A stretch of 15,205 bases of DNA from DATBLZ01 sp036555065 (lineage in GTDB: Bacteria; Pseudomonadota; Gammaproteobacteria; Steroidobacterales; Rariloculaceae): positions 1 through 15,205 of the forward strand of contig DATBLZ010000133.1 of assembly GCA_036555065.1 (NCBI GenBank), in the 5' to 3' direction. The stretch's first letter is position 1. Every line of letters begins with the position of its first letter. Made by a program: the position numbers and the translations under genes. Shown piece by piece: positions 5,918 to 12,829 of this stretch. The notes beneath the pieces are model-generated. The model ran no database searches. It worked only from the letters and a program-made list of their open reading frames with translations, and had not been told where the DNA came from.

Positions 5918-7733
5918 GTCGCTCGCGGATCGATACCAATGGCTTTTCCGCAAGAGCCCCGCATTGTGCGTCTCGCTCGATGAGGACGGCTACTTCCTGG
6001 ATGCGAGCGATGCCTGGCTCGCGCGGTTCGGCTATTCGCGCGAGGCCATCGTCGAGCGCCGGCCCCAAGACCTCGGCAGCGAGACCAACGCGCGGCGCAT
6101 CGAGGAGGAGTACCTGCCGCGGCTGCGGCGCTCCGGCCGCATCGACAATGTCCCAGTGGATTTGGCGACCCAGGACGGCGCGCGCGTCGACTGCCTCGCG
6201 AGCGCGATCGTCGAGCGCGGGGCGGAGGGAGACTATCTTCGCACCGTCGTCGTCTATACGGAGGTCGGACGCGAGGCCAGGCTCGAGCAGCACTACCAAG
6301 ACCTCTACCGCGCAACGCCGGCGATGCTCCACACCGTCGATCCCCAAGGCCGAATAGTGCACGTGAGCAACTATTGGCTCGCGAAGCTCGGCTACCGCCG
6401 CGAGGAGGTCATCGGCCGGCATGTCATGGATTTCATGACCGAAGACTCGCGCGCATCGGTCGAGCAGCGACGCCGCGACGGCCTCATCGGCCAGAGCGAG
6501 CTCAACAACGAGCCGCGCCGGTTCGTGACGAAGACCGGCGAGATCGTCGAGGTGCTCGTGTCGTCCGCCGCCGAGCGCGGTCCCGAGGGGACGCTGATCG
6601 CGCTGCTCGTTGCCTCGAAGGACGTGACCGAGCGCAACGAGGCCGAGCGGCGGCTGCGCGCCGCGTTCGAAGAGAACGCCCGACTGCGCGAGGAGCTCGA
6701 GCGGGAGCGCGACTACTTGCGCGAGGAAGTCCAGGTCTCGATGAACTACGGGCGCATCATCGGCGAAAGCCCGGCGCTCAAGAAGATGCTTGCGCGCCTC
6801 GAGGCCGTCGCGCAGACGGGCGCTAGCGTTCTGATCCAAGGCGAGTCGGGCGTCGGCAAAGAGCTCGTCGCGCACGTGATCCACGGCCAGAGCCCGCGCA
6901 GCAACGGGACTTTGGTCAAGGTCAATTGCGCCTCCATTCCACACGAGCTCTTCGAGAGCGAGTTCTTCGGCCACGTCAAAGGGGCGTTCACTGGAGCCCA
7001 TCGTGATCGGGTCGGTCGATTCCAGCTCGCCGACGGCGGGACGATCTTTCTCGACGAGGTCGGCGAGATACCGCTGGCGCTGCAGAGCAAGCTCTTGCGC
7101 GTGCTCCAGGAGAGCGAGTACGAGCGCGTCGGCGACGAGGCGACGCACCGTGTCGACGTGCGTGTGATTGCGGCCACGAACCGGGATCTCGAGCAAGCCG
7201 TTGCCGAGGGGCGATTCCGCGAGGATCTGTACTATCGCCTCAGCGTCTTTCCGATCGAGGTACCGTCGCTGCGGGAGCGCAGCGACGATGTCGTGCAGCT
7301 CGCAAGTCATTTCTTGGAACGGGCCTGCAAGGAGTTCGGGCATCGGCCGCTCACGCTTTCGCGCCAGCAGGCGGCGTTGCTCAAGCGTTACGCTTGGCCC
7401 GGAAACGTACGCGAGCTCAAGAACGTCATCGAGCGCGCGGTCATTCTCTCGCAAGGCAAAGTCTTGAGGCTCGATCTCGCGATGCCCGACGTTGCCGATT
7501 CCGGCGCGGGCCCGCACGAGTCCGCGGCCGATCACCTCGAGACCGGCGAGCGGGTCTTGACGGAAACCCAGGTTCGCGAGCTCGAGAGAAACAATCTCCT
7601 CGCGGCGCTCAAGCTCACGAATTGGCGCGTCTCGGGGCAGAACGGTGCCGCACAGCTCCTCGGGATAAGGCCGACGACGCTCGCCGACCGCCTCAAGAAA
7701 TACGGGATCACGCGGCCGAGAAGCGGGGAATAG
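5916..7733 (+). CDS. PAS-PAS sigma54-dependent transcriptional activator (bEBP)
   Basis: This cytoplasmic 605-residue enhancer-binding protein should remodel RNA polymerase-sigma54 using ATP. Two PAS domains occupy about 8-118 and 126-240, and a coiled-coil linker with repeated REELERERDYLREE occupies about 242-275. The AAA+ domain (about 278-510) has Walker A GESGVGKE (309-316), the sigma54-contact loop GAFTGA (356-361), Walker B GGTIFLDEV (374-382), FREDLYYRLSVFPI and the closing WPGNVREL (494-501). A Fis-type helix-turn-helix lies at about 565-600 (NWRVSGQNGAAQLLGIRPTTLADRLKKYGI), close to the FhlA-like group. There is no receiver domain, so the PAS pair probably senses a small ligand, redox state or cofactor directly. 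The start is supported by PAS sequence beginning almost at once; the ribosome site is weak. The dyad array immediately upstream suggests autoregulation. Its target promoters are not evident in the window. Confidence 0.93.
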   Translation: MSLADRYQWLFRKSPALCVSLDEDGYFLDASDAWLARFGYSREAIVERRPQDLGSETNARRIEEEYLPRLRRSGRIDNVPVDLATQDGARVDCLASAIVERGAEGDYLRTVVVYTEVGREARLEQHYQDLYRATPAMLHTVDPQGRIVHVSNYWLAKLGYRREEVIGRHVMDFMTEDSRASVEQRRRDGLIGQSELNNEPRRFVTKTGEIVEVLVSSAAERGPEGTLIALLVASKDVTERNEAERRLRAAFEENARLREELERERDYLREEVQVSMNYGRIIGESPALKKMLARLEAVAQTGASVLIQGESGVGKELVAHVIHGQSPRSNGTLVKVNCASIPHELFESEFFGHVKGAFTGAHRDRVGRFQLADGGTIFLDEVGEIPLALQSKLLRVLQESEYERVGDEATHRVDVRVIAATNRDLEQAVAEGRFREDLYYRLSVFPIEVPSLRERSDDVVQLASHFLERACKEFGHRPLTLSRQQAALLKRYAWPGNVRELKNVIERAVILSQGKVLRLDLAMPDVADSGAGPHESAADHLETGERVLTETQVRELERNNLLAALKLTNWRVSGQNGAAQLLGIRPTTLADRLKKYGITRPRSGE

Positions 7734-7782
7734 CCAGACTTTCGCGGTGCCGCCGTCCGATTCCGTGATTTTCGCCAACGAC

Positions 7783-7812
7783 TTGCGCGGCGTTCCCGGA
7801 ATCTGCTATACG
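7783..7812 (+). promoter_or_regulatory. Candidate sigma70-type promoter for the 120-aa gene
   Basis: TTGCGC (7783-7788) and TATACG (7807-7812) are separated by 18 bp within the 126-bp gap after the regulator gene. They would start transcription about 40 bp before the next ATG. Each box matches consensus only in part. The nearby TTGGCTGTTAGGGGC resembles a sigma54 site but has GG and GC 9 bp apart instead of 10. Confidence 0.4.
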
Positions 7813-7859
7813 TTTGGCTGTTAGGGGCCTGAAAAGAAGAACAAACGGAAGGCACTACC

Positions 7860-8222
7860 ATGTCCCCACCCTTAGAACGGTTTGCAGGTGCCGTGCAGAT
7901 CTTGATCGGGGATGGACCCGTCAAGCTCCGCCTCGTGCGCGCTTACTCGGAGTATCTCGAGGCCATGCTCGATGTCGAGGTCCCCGTCAGCGCGGGTGAC
8001 TCGCTCAACGAGCTGCACGATGCCTTGCACCGCGTTGCCCCGGGCGGCAATGAGACCCCCGTCAGGGCGAGCGTTCAGAAAATGTCCTCCGGCGAGGCGG
8101 CCTGGCACGCCGGGACGATCCTGCGGCTTTATGTAGACCTGCTAACCCAGCCGCGACGCGTGGAGCCGCTCAAGGTCGTCGAAACGGCCGCGCCGCCCCA
8201 GTTCTTGGCCGGCGGGGGCTGA
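7860..8222 (+). CDS. Hypothetical protein, 120 aa
   Basis: I do not recognise this protein. It is a 120-residue soluble protein with no signal peptide, membrane segment or cysteine. The start is well supported by GGAAGG (7847-7852), seven bases before the ATG. Residues about 6-38 (FAGAVQILIGDGPVKLRLVRAYSEYLEAM) look largely helical, as do about 48-58 and 75-97 (GEAAWHAGTILRLYVDLL). The tail from about 98 is proline- and glycine-rich and probably flexible. It sits 126 bp after the sigma54 activator gene and 124 bp before the GGDEF/EAL gene, both on the same strand, with a candidate promoter of its own. A regulatory or adaptor role near those two signalling genes is possible but is inferred from position only. 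Length, ribosome site and codon use make it a likely real gene. Confidence 0.75.
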   Translation: MSPPLERFAGAVQILIGDGPVKLRLVRAYSEYLEAMLDVEVPVSAGDSLNELHDALHRVAPGGNETPVRASVQKMSSGEAAWHAGTILRLYVDLLTQPRRVEPLKVVETAAPPQFLAGGG

Positions 8223-8317
8223 CAGACTCCCAAATCCGGAACCGCCGCGCAGCACGGCTTTTCCGCGGACTGCGACATCGATCAAGGCTCGGAGCCGTGA
8301 ACTACGGCACGCTAGGC

Positions 8318-8341
8318 GGCGCTCACGCGAGCTTAAGCGCC
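8318..8341 (+). other. Stem-loop next to start of GGDEF/EAL gene
   Basis: GGCGCT (8318-8323) and AGCGCC (8336-8341) can form a 6-bp stem with a 12-nt loop that ends 5 nt before the ATG at 8347. No Shine-Dalgarno is visible there, so the stem would cover the ribosome landing area. The rest of the 8223-8346 gap shows no clear promoter or terminator. Confidence 0.3.
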
Positions 8342-8346
8342 CCGCA

Positions 8347-10536
8347 ATGACCGAGCCAACCAGTGCCCTGAAGGAACCCGTGACCGCGTCACGGAACGAG
8401 AACGCGAGTTATGCCCCCTACGGGCAGCTCGTGAAGATGCTCATTCCGAGCTCGGGCTGCGTTGCGCTATACGATGCGGCGGGCGAGCTGATTTGGTGCT
8501 CCGACGGATACGAGCCGCCCGACTTCCGCGAGCTCGTCGAGTCCCTCAAGGTCGAGACCAACAACGCCGTGCTCGACGGCCAAATTCGGCAGACGGCGAA
8601 CGAGATCACGGCCTACTCCGCGGCGCTGCGTGGGGAGGGTGGTCTTGCGCTCGGGTTCGTGATCATTCACCTCGGCAAGGGTCGAAACGCCGCGAAGGCG
8701 ACGTCGATGACTTCGAGCTTGCTCAGACCCGTGCTCGACGTTCTCGCTTCGCGCATCGGCTTGGAGCACTCGGCGAAGACGGAATCGAGCGCTGCCGATG
8801 ATCTACCGTTACTGCTCGCCGTCGACGAAGCGGCCGAAGGCTCGGGCGCGCTCGACAAGCTCGTCACCCACTGCGTCGAGAACTTGAATTGCGTCAGCGG
8901 CGCGTTCCTCGTTCCCGAGCGCAACATCAGCGTCATCAAGAGTCGCGGGAACGCTGAATCGGTCGATGCCGCGCAGATGCTCGAGCGAACTCAGAAACAC
9001 TTGCTCGCGTGGGCGCAGCTCAACAATCGGCCGATGGTCGTCAATCGTGTCGGCACGGAGGCGGGGGCCGCGCCGTTCAAGATCCTGTCTTGTCCCGTGC
9101 GTGACCCGAATGGCGGCGGCGGGCTCATGGCCCTATTCCGAGCCGGCGACGCTCCGAACTTCGAGATCCGCGACGTTCGGATCCTCGAGTTCATCAGCCG
9201 CAAGGCCGTGGGTATTCTCAACAGCCAGCACGACACACTCACGGGGCTCGCGAATCCCGTGGTTTTCGCCCGCCGCGTCCGCGAGGCGCTCGCCTCCGAA
9301 GCCAAGGACGGGCGACCGTTGCTCTACATCGGCATCGACCGACTCGAGGTCATCAACGACGCTTTCGGCTTCGACGCCGGAGATGAGGTCATACACAGGC
9401 TCGCCGAGCTCATCAGGAGCCGCCTGTCCGGCGCCGACTTCGCTTGCCGCATCGGCGGCGACCGATTCGCCGTTCTCATGCCCGCCGCGACCCTCGACGC
9501 GGCCCGCGAGGTCGCGAACGGGCTCATCGGTGCAATGGCCAACTTAGGCTACATGAAGGGCTCCGACGCCGTGCCCGTGGCGGTAAGCGTCGGCATCGCG
9601 ACGAGCGGTCCTGGACGGCGTGATTTCGCGCATCTGCTCGCGGCAGCCGAGGTCGCCTGCAAGCGCGCGCGCACGGCCGGCGGCAGCCGCTTAGAGCTCT
9701 ACGTGGGGAACGAGTCCCTGTCGCCCGAGCGCGAAAGCGAGCTCATGGCGGCCGCGAGCCTCAAACAGGCGCTGCAGACCGGCGAGCTTCGCCTGCAGGC
9801 CCAGCCGATAGTCGACTTGTACCACGAACCGAGCGGAGTTCTCGGGTACGAGGTTCTCGTGCGCATGCGCGATGCATCGGGAGAGCTCGTTTCTCCGGAC
9901 AAGTTCGTGCCCGCGGCCGACCGCTACGGGCTCATGGGGGCGCTCGATCGCTGGGTCGTCGCCGCCGCGGTGCGCGCGATGCAGGGCGCCAAGAAACAGG
10001 TGAGTCAGCTGCCGCTCGGCGTCGCGCTCAACGTCTCGGCGCAGTCGCTCGCCGCGCCCGATTTCCCTGCGTTCGTGCTCGCCGAAATCAAGGCCGCTGG
10101 CCTGCCGCCCGAGCTCTTTTGCTTCGAGCTCAAGGAAAAGGACGCGGTCAATCGAATCGAAGATACCGAACGGTTCATCGCGGCTCTGACCGATGCGGGG
10201 TGCCATGTCTCGCTCGACGACTTCGGGACCGGTTTGAGCTCGCTCGCCCACTTGAAGCGCCTCAAAGTCAGCTATTTGAAGATCGACGGCAGTCTGATTC
10301 GGCGCGTGCTCGACGACATTCACGCCGAGTCGCTCGTGCGCGGGCTCGCCAAGGCGGCACAGACGCTCGGCGTGCTCACGGTCGCCGAGCACGTCGAGAG
10401 CGACGCCATCGCGAAGAAGCTCCGTCAGCTCGAGGTCGATCTCGCCCAGGGATACTTCTTCGGGCATCCAGCGCCGCTGAGTCGGGCGCTCGGCACCGCC
10501 GAGCCGGCCGGGGACACGGTCGCCAACTCGGCTTGA
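8347..10536 (+). CDS. GAF-GGDEF(degenerate)-EAL protein, probable c-di-GMP phosphodiesterase
   Basis: This 729-residue cytoplasmic signalling protein probably hydrolyses cyclic-di-GMP. The N-terminal part (about 20-140) is an unassigned input region. A GAF-like domain spans about 155-292 and a GGDEF domain about 294-455, entered through the usual HDTLTGLAN. The GGDEF motif reads GGDRF (370-374; Arg373 is codon CGA at 9463-9465), and the first metal Asp of the D-x-D strand is Gly329 (YIGIDRLE), so both metal ligands are lost and cyclase activity is unlikely. The substrate-side INDAFGFDAGD region is largely kept, so GTP could still bind as a regulator. The EAL domain (about 470-715) looks complete: Glu502 and Arg506 in YEVLVR (EVL for EAL), Asn562, Glu594, DDFGTG (624-629), Lys645, Glu681 and QGYFFGHP (701-708). 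No membrane segment is present. No clear ribosome site precedes the ATG. Confidence 0.92.
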   Translation: MTEPTSALKEPVTASRNENASYAPYGQLVKMLIPSSGCVALYDAAGELIWCSDGYEPPDFRELVESLKVETNNAVLDGQIRQTANEITAYSAALRGEGGLALGFVIIHLGKGRNAAKATSMTSSLLRPVLDVLASRIGLEHSAKTESSAADDLPLLLAVDEAAEGSGALDKLVTHCVENLNCVSGAFLVPERNISVIKSRGNAESVDAAQMLERTQKHLLAWAQLNNRPMVVNRVGTEAGAAPFKILSCPVRDPNGGGGLMALFRAGDAPNFEIRDVRILEFISRKAVGILNSQHDTLTGLANPVVFARRVREALASEAKDGRPLLYIGIDRLEVINDAFGFDAGDEVIHRLAELIRSRLSGADFACRIGGDRFAVLMPAATLDAAREVANGLIGAMANLGYMKGSDAVPVAVSVGIATSGPGRRDFAHLLAAAEVACKRARTAGGSRLELYVGNESLSPERESELMAAASLKQALQTGELRLQAQPIVDLYHEPSGVLGYEVLVRMRDASGELVSPDKFVPAADRYGLMGALDRWVVAAAVRAMQGAKKQVSQLPLGVALNVSAQSLAAPDFPAFVLAEIKAAGLPPELFCFELKEKDAVNRIEDTERFIAALTDAGCHVSLDDFGTGLSSLAHLKRLKVSYLKIDGSLIRRVLDDIHAESLVRGLAKAAQTLGVLTVAEHVESDAIAKKLRQLEVDLAQGYFFGHPAPLSRALGTAEPAGDTVANSA

Positions 10537-10563
10537 ACCCGGTCCGTGCGCCCGACCTATAAT
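10533..10563 (+). promoter_or_regulatory. Promoter for SH3/anchor gene
   Basis: A perfect TATAAT (10558-10563) is preceded by TTGAAC (10533-10538) with a 19-bp spacer. The -35 contains the TGA stop of the upstream EAL gene (10534-10536). It would start transcription at about 10570, which rules out the in-frame ATG at 10546 and supports the start at 10600. Confidence 0.65.
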
Positions 10564-10599
10564 CGAGACGCATTCTGTAAAGTCGTTCGAGGTCCGGTG

Positions 10600-11196
10600 A
10601 TGAAGGGCAAGATCGCGATCCTTTGGATTCTGGGTTTGGCGCCGGGGCTCGCAGCCGCCGAGACAGCCTATGTCACGGACATGCTGCGGCTCGGGATTCA
10701 CAACGCGTCGGACACGAGCGACCGCCCGTTCGACAACCTCGTGAGCGGCACGGCGCTCGAAGTCCTCGAGCGCGCGCCGAACTATGCGCGCGTGCGTACG
10801 CCGAGCGGCCAAGAAGGGTGGGTCAAGTCGGCGTACCTCGTGACCGAGAAGCCCGCGCAGGCGCGTATTGCCGAGGCCGAAGCCGAGGTTGGGCGCTTGC
10901 GCACGGCGCTCGAGGCCGCGCAAAGCGCCCACGACGAGGCGGAGACGACCGCGGACGCGTTGAGCCGCCAAGTCGCGGCGACCGCGGGCTCGGATGACGC
11001 GATCCGCGAGACGCTCGAGCGGCTCAAGCACGAGAACACGAGCTACGCCGAGCAGCTCGATGCCTACCGGGGTTCCTTACCGCTCGCGTGGGTCGTGTCC
11101 GCGATTTTGGTGACGTTGGTTGCGGGCTTCGTGGCCGGCTGGTGGTGGCTCGATTCCTCGATCCGGCGCCGCCACGGCGGTTTCCGGATCCACTGA
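10600..11196 (+). CDS. SH3 domain protein with coiled coil and C-terminal membrane anchor (YgiM-like)
   Basis: This 198-residue envelope protein has a cleavable-looking signal peptide (1-20, ending LAAA), a bacterial SH3 domain at about 21-83 (AYVTDMLRLGIHN, then VLERAPNYARVRTPSGQEGWVKSAYL), a heptad-rich coiled coil at about 86-157, and a single membrane helix at 162-184 followed by a basic tail RRRHGGFRIH. This order and tail match the proteobacterial 'SH3 and anchor domain' family that includes E. coli YgiM. Such proteins place the SH3 domain in the periplasm, where a peptidoglycan-related role is presumed but not established. The start at 10600 has GAGGT (10589-10593) six bases upstream and puts the signal peptide first. 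An earlier ATG at 10546 lies upstream of the -10 box and adds a non-signal extension. It has its own promoter, so it need not depend on the EAL gene. Confidence 0.88.
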   Translation: MKGKIAILWILGLAPGLAAAETAYVTDMLRLGIHNASDTSDRPFDNLVSGTALEVLERAPNYARVRTPSGQEGWVKSAYLVTEKPAQARIAEAEAEVGRLRTALEAAQSAHDEAETTADALSRQVAATAGSDDAIRETLERLKHENTSYAEQLDAYRGSLPLAWVVSAILVTLVAGFVAGWWWLDSSIRRRHGGFRIH

Positions 11197-11218
11197 CCTG
11201 CGCCTCCTGCTCGCCGGC

Positions 11219-11345
11219 GCGACCGGTGGCTTACTCGCATAACGCCTCTCCAGGGACGCCGTGAACCCGTCCATGGGGGCTCCGGCGCGCGCATCCCCGC
11301 GCGCGACGGCCCTGCAGAGCCGTCATGCGAGTAAGCCTCGGTCGC
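11219..11345. repeat. 127-bp palindromic element with terminal inverted repeats
   Basis: The ends are inverted copies of each other: GGCTTACTCGCAT (11228-11240) matches ATGCGAGTAAGCC (11325-11337) perfectly. After a small mismatch/bulge, the outer GCGACCG (11219-11225) matches CGGTCGC (11339-11345), giving about 20 paired bases. The interior folds further: GGACG/CGTCC (11254-11272), CGCGCGC/GCGCGCG with loop ATCCCC (11286-11305), and GACGGC/GCCGTC (11305-11324). The pattern GTGAACCCGTCCATGGGGGC followed by GC-rich hairpins resembles dispersed intergenic palindromic repeats that I recall from several gammaproteobacterial genomes; this is unchecked. No target-site duplication is obvious. Lying between convergent genes, it may also end transcription from both sides. 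I see no reading frame worth calling. Confidence 0.75.
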
Positions 11346-11352
11346 TTTAACG

Positions 11353-12306
11353 TCAGTAGTTGCGGCGCAGGTCGAGGCCGGCGTAGAGGCTCGCGACCTC
11401 GTCGGTATAGCCGTTGAACATCAGCGTCGGTACACGGGTCGCGAAGAGCCCGCCGCCGAGACGCCGCTCCGAGGCCTGGCTCCAGCGCGGGTGGTCCACT
11501 TCGGGATTGACATTCGAGTAGAACCCGTACTCTTGCGGCGCCGCCATGTTCCAGCTCGTCTGTGGCCTTTGCTCCGTGAAATGGATGCGGACGATCGATT
11601 TGGCGCTCTTGAAGCCGTATTTCCAAGGAATGATGACCCTGAGCGGCGCGCCGTTCTGATTCGGCAGCGCCTTGCCATAGACGCCGACCGTGAGCAGCGT
11701 CAGCGGATGCATGGCTTCCTCGATCGTGAGCCCTTCACGGTATGGCCACTCGAGCACGCGATAGCTCAGCCCCGGCATCTGCTTAGGGTCGGCGAGCGTG
11801 AAAAACTGCACGTACTTCGCGCGCGACGTCGGCTCGAACCGGCTGAGCAGATCGCCGAGCGGGAACCCGACCCAGGGGACGACCATCGACCAGGCTTCGA
11901 CGCAACGGAAACGATAGATTCGCTCCTCGAGCGCATGCGGGGCGAGAATGTCTTCGAGCGTGTACGTGCCGAGCTTCGCCGCCTCGCCCGTGACTTGCAC
12001 GGACCAAGGCCGAGGCTTCAGCGTGTGCGCGTAGCGCGCGGGATCGCCTTTATCGGTGCCGAACTCGTAGTAATTGTTGTAGCTCGTGATATCGGTGTAC
12101 GAGTTCGGCGGATCGCGCAGCGAGCCTGCCCATTTGCCGACGTCCCCGAGCGTGCCGTCGGGCGGCAGCACCGCGGCGTGCGTTGACGGCGCCATGCTCG
12201 GCAGCAATGCAAGCGCGATCGCTGCGGACAAGATTTCGCGGCGACTGTGGAACGCTATCTCCGGTGTGATCTCGGAGGGCTTGATCGCCGCAGTTGGCTT
12301 GCGCAT
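11353..12306 (-). CDS. msrP: Protein-methionine-sulfoxide reductase catalytic subunit MsrP
   Basis: This is a periplasmic molybdopterin enzyme that reduces methionine sulfoxide in envelope proteins, 317 residues. The N-terminus carries a twin-arginine signal: HSRREIL (Arg22-Arg23), then a hydrophobic stretch at about 27-40 and an Ala-rich cleavage area near 43-45. The sulfite-oxidase-type domain follows, with YNNYYEFGTDK (76-86), the molybdenum ligand Cys135 in YRFRCVEAWSMVVPW, and conserved ALPNQNGAPLRVIIPWKYGFKS. Length and motifs match E. coli MsrP (YedY) throughout. GAGAGG (complement of 12315-12320) lies 8 bp before the ATG. The usual partner MsrQ (YedZ), the membrane heme protein that feeds electrons, is not next to it: downstream is the palindromic element and a convergent gene, upstream is glnK on the other strand. 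It must be encoded elsewhere or replaced by another electron donor. Confidence 0.95.
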   Translation of the reverse strand: MRKPTAAIKPSEITPEIAFHSRREILSAAIALALLPSMAPSTHAAVLPPDGTLGDVGKWAGSLRDPPNSYTDITSYNNYYEFGTDKGDPARYAHTLKPRPWSVQVTGEAAKLGTYTLEDILAPHALEERIYRFRCVEAWSMVVPWVGFPLGDLLSRFEPTSRAKYVQFFTLADPKQMPGLSYRVLEWPYREGLTIEEAMHPLTLLTVGVYGKALPNQNGAPLRVIIPWKYGFKSAKSIVRIHFTEQRPQTSWNMAAPQEYGFYSNVNPEVDHPRWSQASERRLGGGLFATRVPTLMFNGYTDEVASLYAGLDLRRNY

Positions 12307-12335
12307 GGCACCGACCTCTCGTCTCTACTCCAATG

Positions 12336-12363
12336 GCTCTATCGTGCTCTACATCGCCGTCAA
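12336..12363 (-). promoter_or_regulatory. Candidate msrP promoter
   Basis: On the minus strand, TTGACG (complement of 12358-12363) is followed after 16 bp by TAGAGC (complement of 12336-12341). The -35 is good and the -10 is weak. It would place the transcript start about 25 bp before the msrP ATG, just ahead of the GAGAGG ribosome site. Confidence 0.35.
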
Positions 12364-12407
12364 AGTCATGCGACCCATTCGTTGCTGGTGCGCTAAGCGG
12401 ATCATTG

Positions 12408-12441
12408 TAGAATAGCGGCCGCCCCGAGCCTTGAGGCGGGG
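12408..12441 (+). promoter_or_regulatory. Candidate glnK -10 box and leader hairpin
   Basis: TAGAAT (12408-12413) is a reasonable -10 box, but the only -35-like match, TTGCTG (12382-12387), is 20 bp away, so the call is weak. A bulged stem follows: CCCC (12422-12425) and GCC (12428-12430) pair with GGC and GGGG (12435-12441) around a TTGA loop. I found no correctly spaced sigma54 site upstream of glnK. Confidence 0.3.
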
Positions 12442-12469
12442 GTAAGAACAATAAGCACAGGGGGCGCTC

Positions 12470-12808
12470 ATGAAGCTGATCACAGCAGTCATCAAGCCAT
12501 TTCGTCTCGATGACGTCCGCAATGCCTTGGCCGAGGTTGGGGTCCAAGGCATGACGGTGACCGAGGTCAAAGGGTTCGGCCGGCAGCGCGGCCACACGGA
12601 GCTCTACCGCGGCGCGGAGTACGTCGTGGATTTTCTCCCGAAAGTGAAGATCGAGGTCGCAGTCAGCGACAACCTCGTCGAGCGCTCGATCGAGGCGATC
12701 ATCGAAGCGGCAAAGACCGGCAAAGTCGGGGACGGCAAGATCTTCATCACGAATATCGAGCAGGTTCACCGGATCCGCACCGGCGAGACCGGCGATCAAG
12801 CGATCTGA
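12470..12808 (+). CDS. glnK: Nitrogen regulatory protein P-II
   Basis: This is the trimeric cytoplasmic PII signal protein, which reads ATP/ADP and 2-oxoglutarate and gates partner proteins. Its 112 residues are the standard length. The T-loop carries the uridylylation site Tyr51 in YRGAEYVVDFLPK. The second PII signature is AKTGKVGDGKIFI (81-93), with Lys90, and Arg101 and Arg103 of VHRIRTGE contact nucleotide. The start MKLITAVIKPF is typical, with AGGGGG five bases upstream. It lies 21 bp before amtB, which is why I choose glnK over glnB: in such pairs PII docks on the channel and closes it when ammonium is plentiful. The two proteins are usually co-induced under nitrogen limitation, but no NtrC/sigma54 site is evident here. 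Confidence 0.95.
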   Translation: MKLITAVIKPFRLDDVRNALAEVGVQGMTVTEVKGFGRQRGHTELYRGAEYVVDFLPKVKIEVAVSDNLVERSIEAIIEAAKTGKVGDGKIFITNIEQVHRIRTGETGDQAI

Positions 12809-12829
12809 GCCATTGTCGGGGGGCGAACA

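Noticed and set aside
5681..5953. 90-codon minus-strand frame across the hairpin/dyad block
   Set aside because: Composition follows the inverted repeats, it runs into the regulator gene, and no ribosome site or family pattern is seen.
5889..7778. 629-codon minus-strand frame opposite the sigma54 activator
   Set aside because: A GC-rich shadow: the plus strand carries intact Walker, GAFTGA and Fis motifs, while the minus frame has none.
7815..7828. Sigma54-like TGGCTGTTAGGGGC
   Set aside because: Same spacing fault (9 bp), and it overlaps the leader of the 120-aa gene.
10546..10599. Earlier ATG of the SH3/anchor protein
   Set aside because: It precedes the TATAAT at 10558 and adds residues ahead of the signal peptide; the ATG at 10600 has GAGGT well placed.
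9691..11031. 446-codon minus-strand frame opposite the EAL domain and SH3 gene
   Set aside because: Antisense to two clear genes, no motif, no ribosome site.
11285..11305. Alternating GC tract as a Z-DNA or CRISPR-like signal
   Set aside because: It is one hairpin inside the palindromic element; no repeat-spacer periodicity.
12334..12347. Sigma54-like TGGCTCTATCGTGC
   Set aside because: GG and GC are 9 bp apart; the required spacing is 10.
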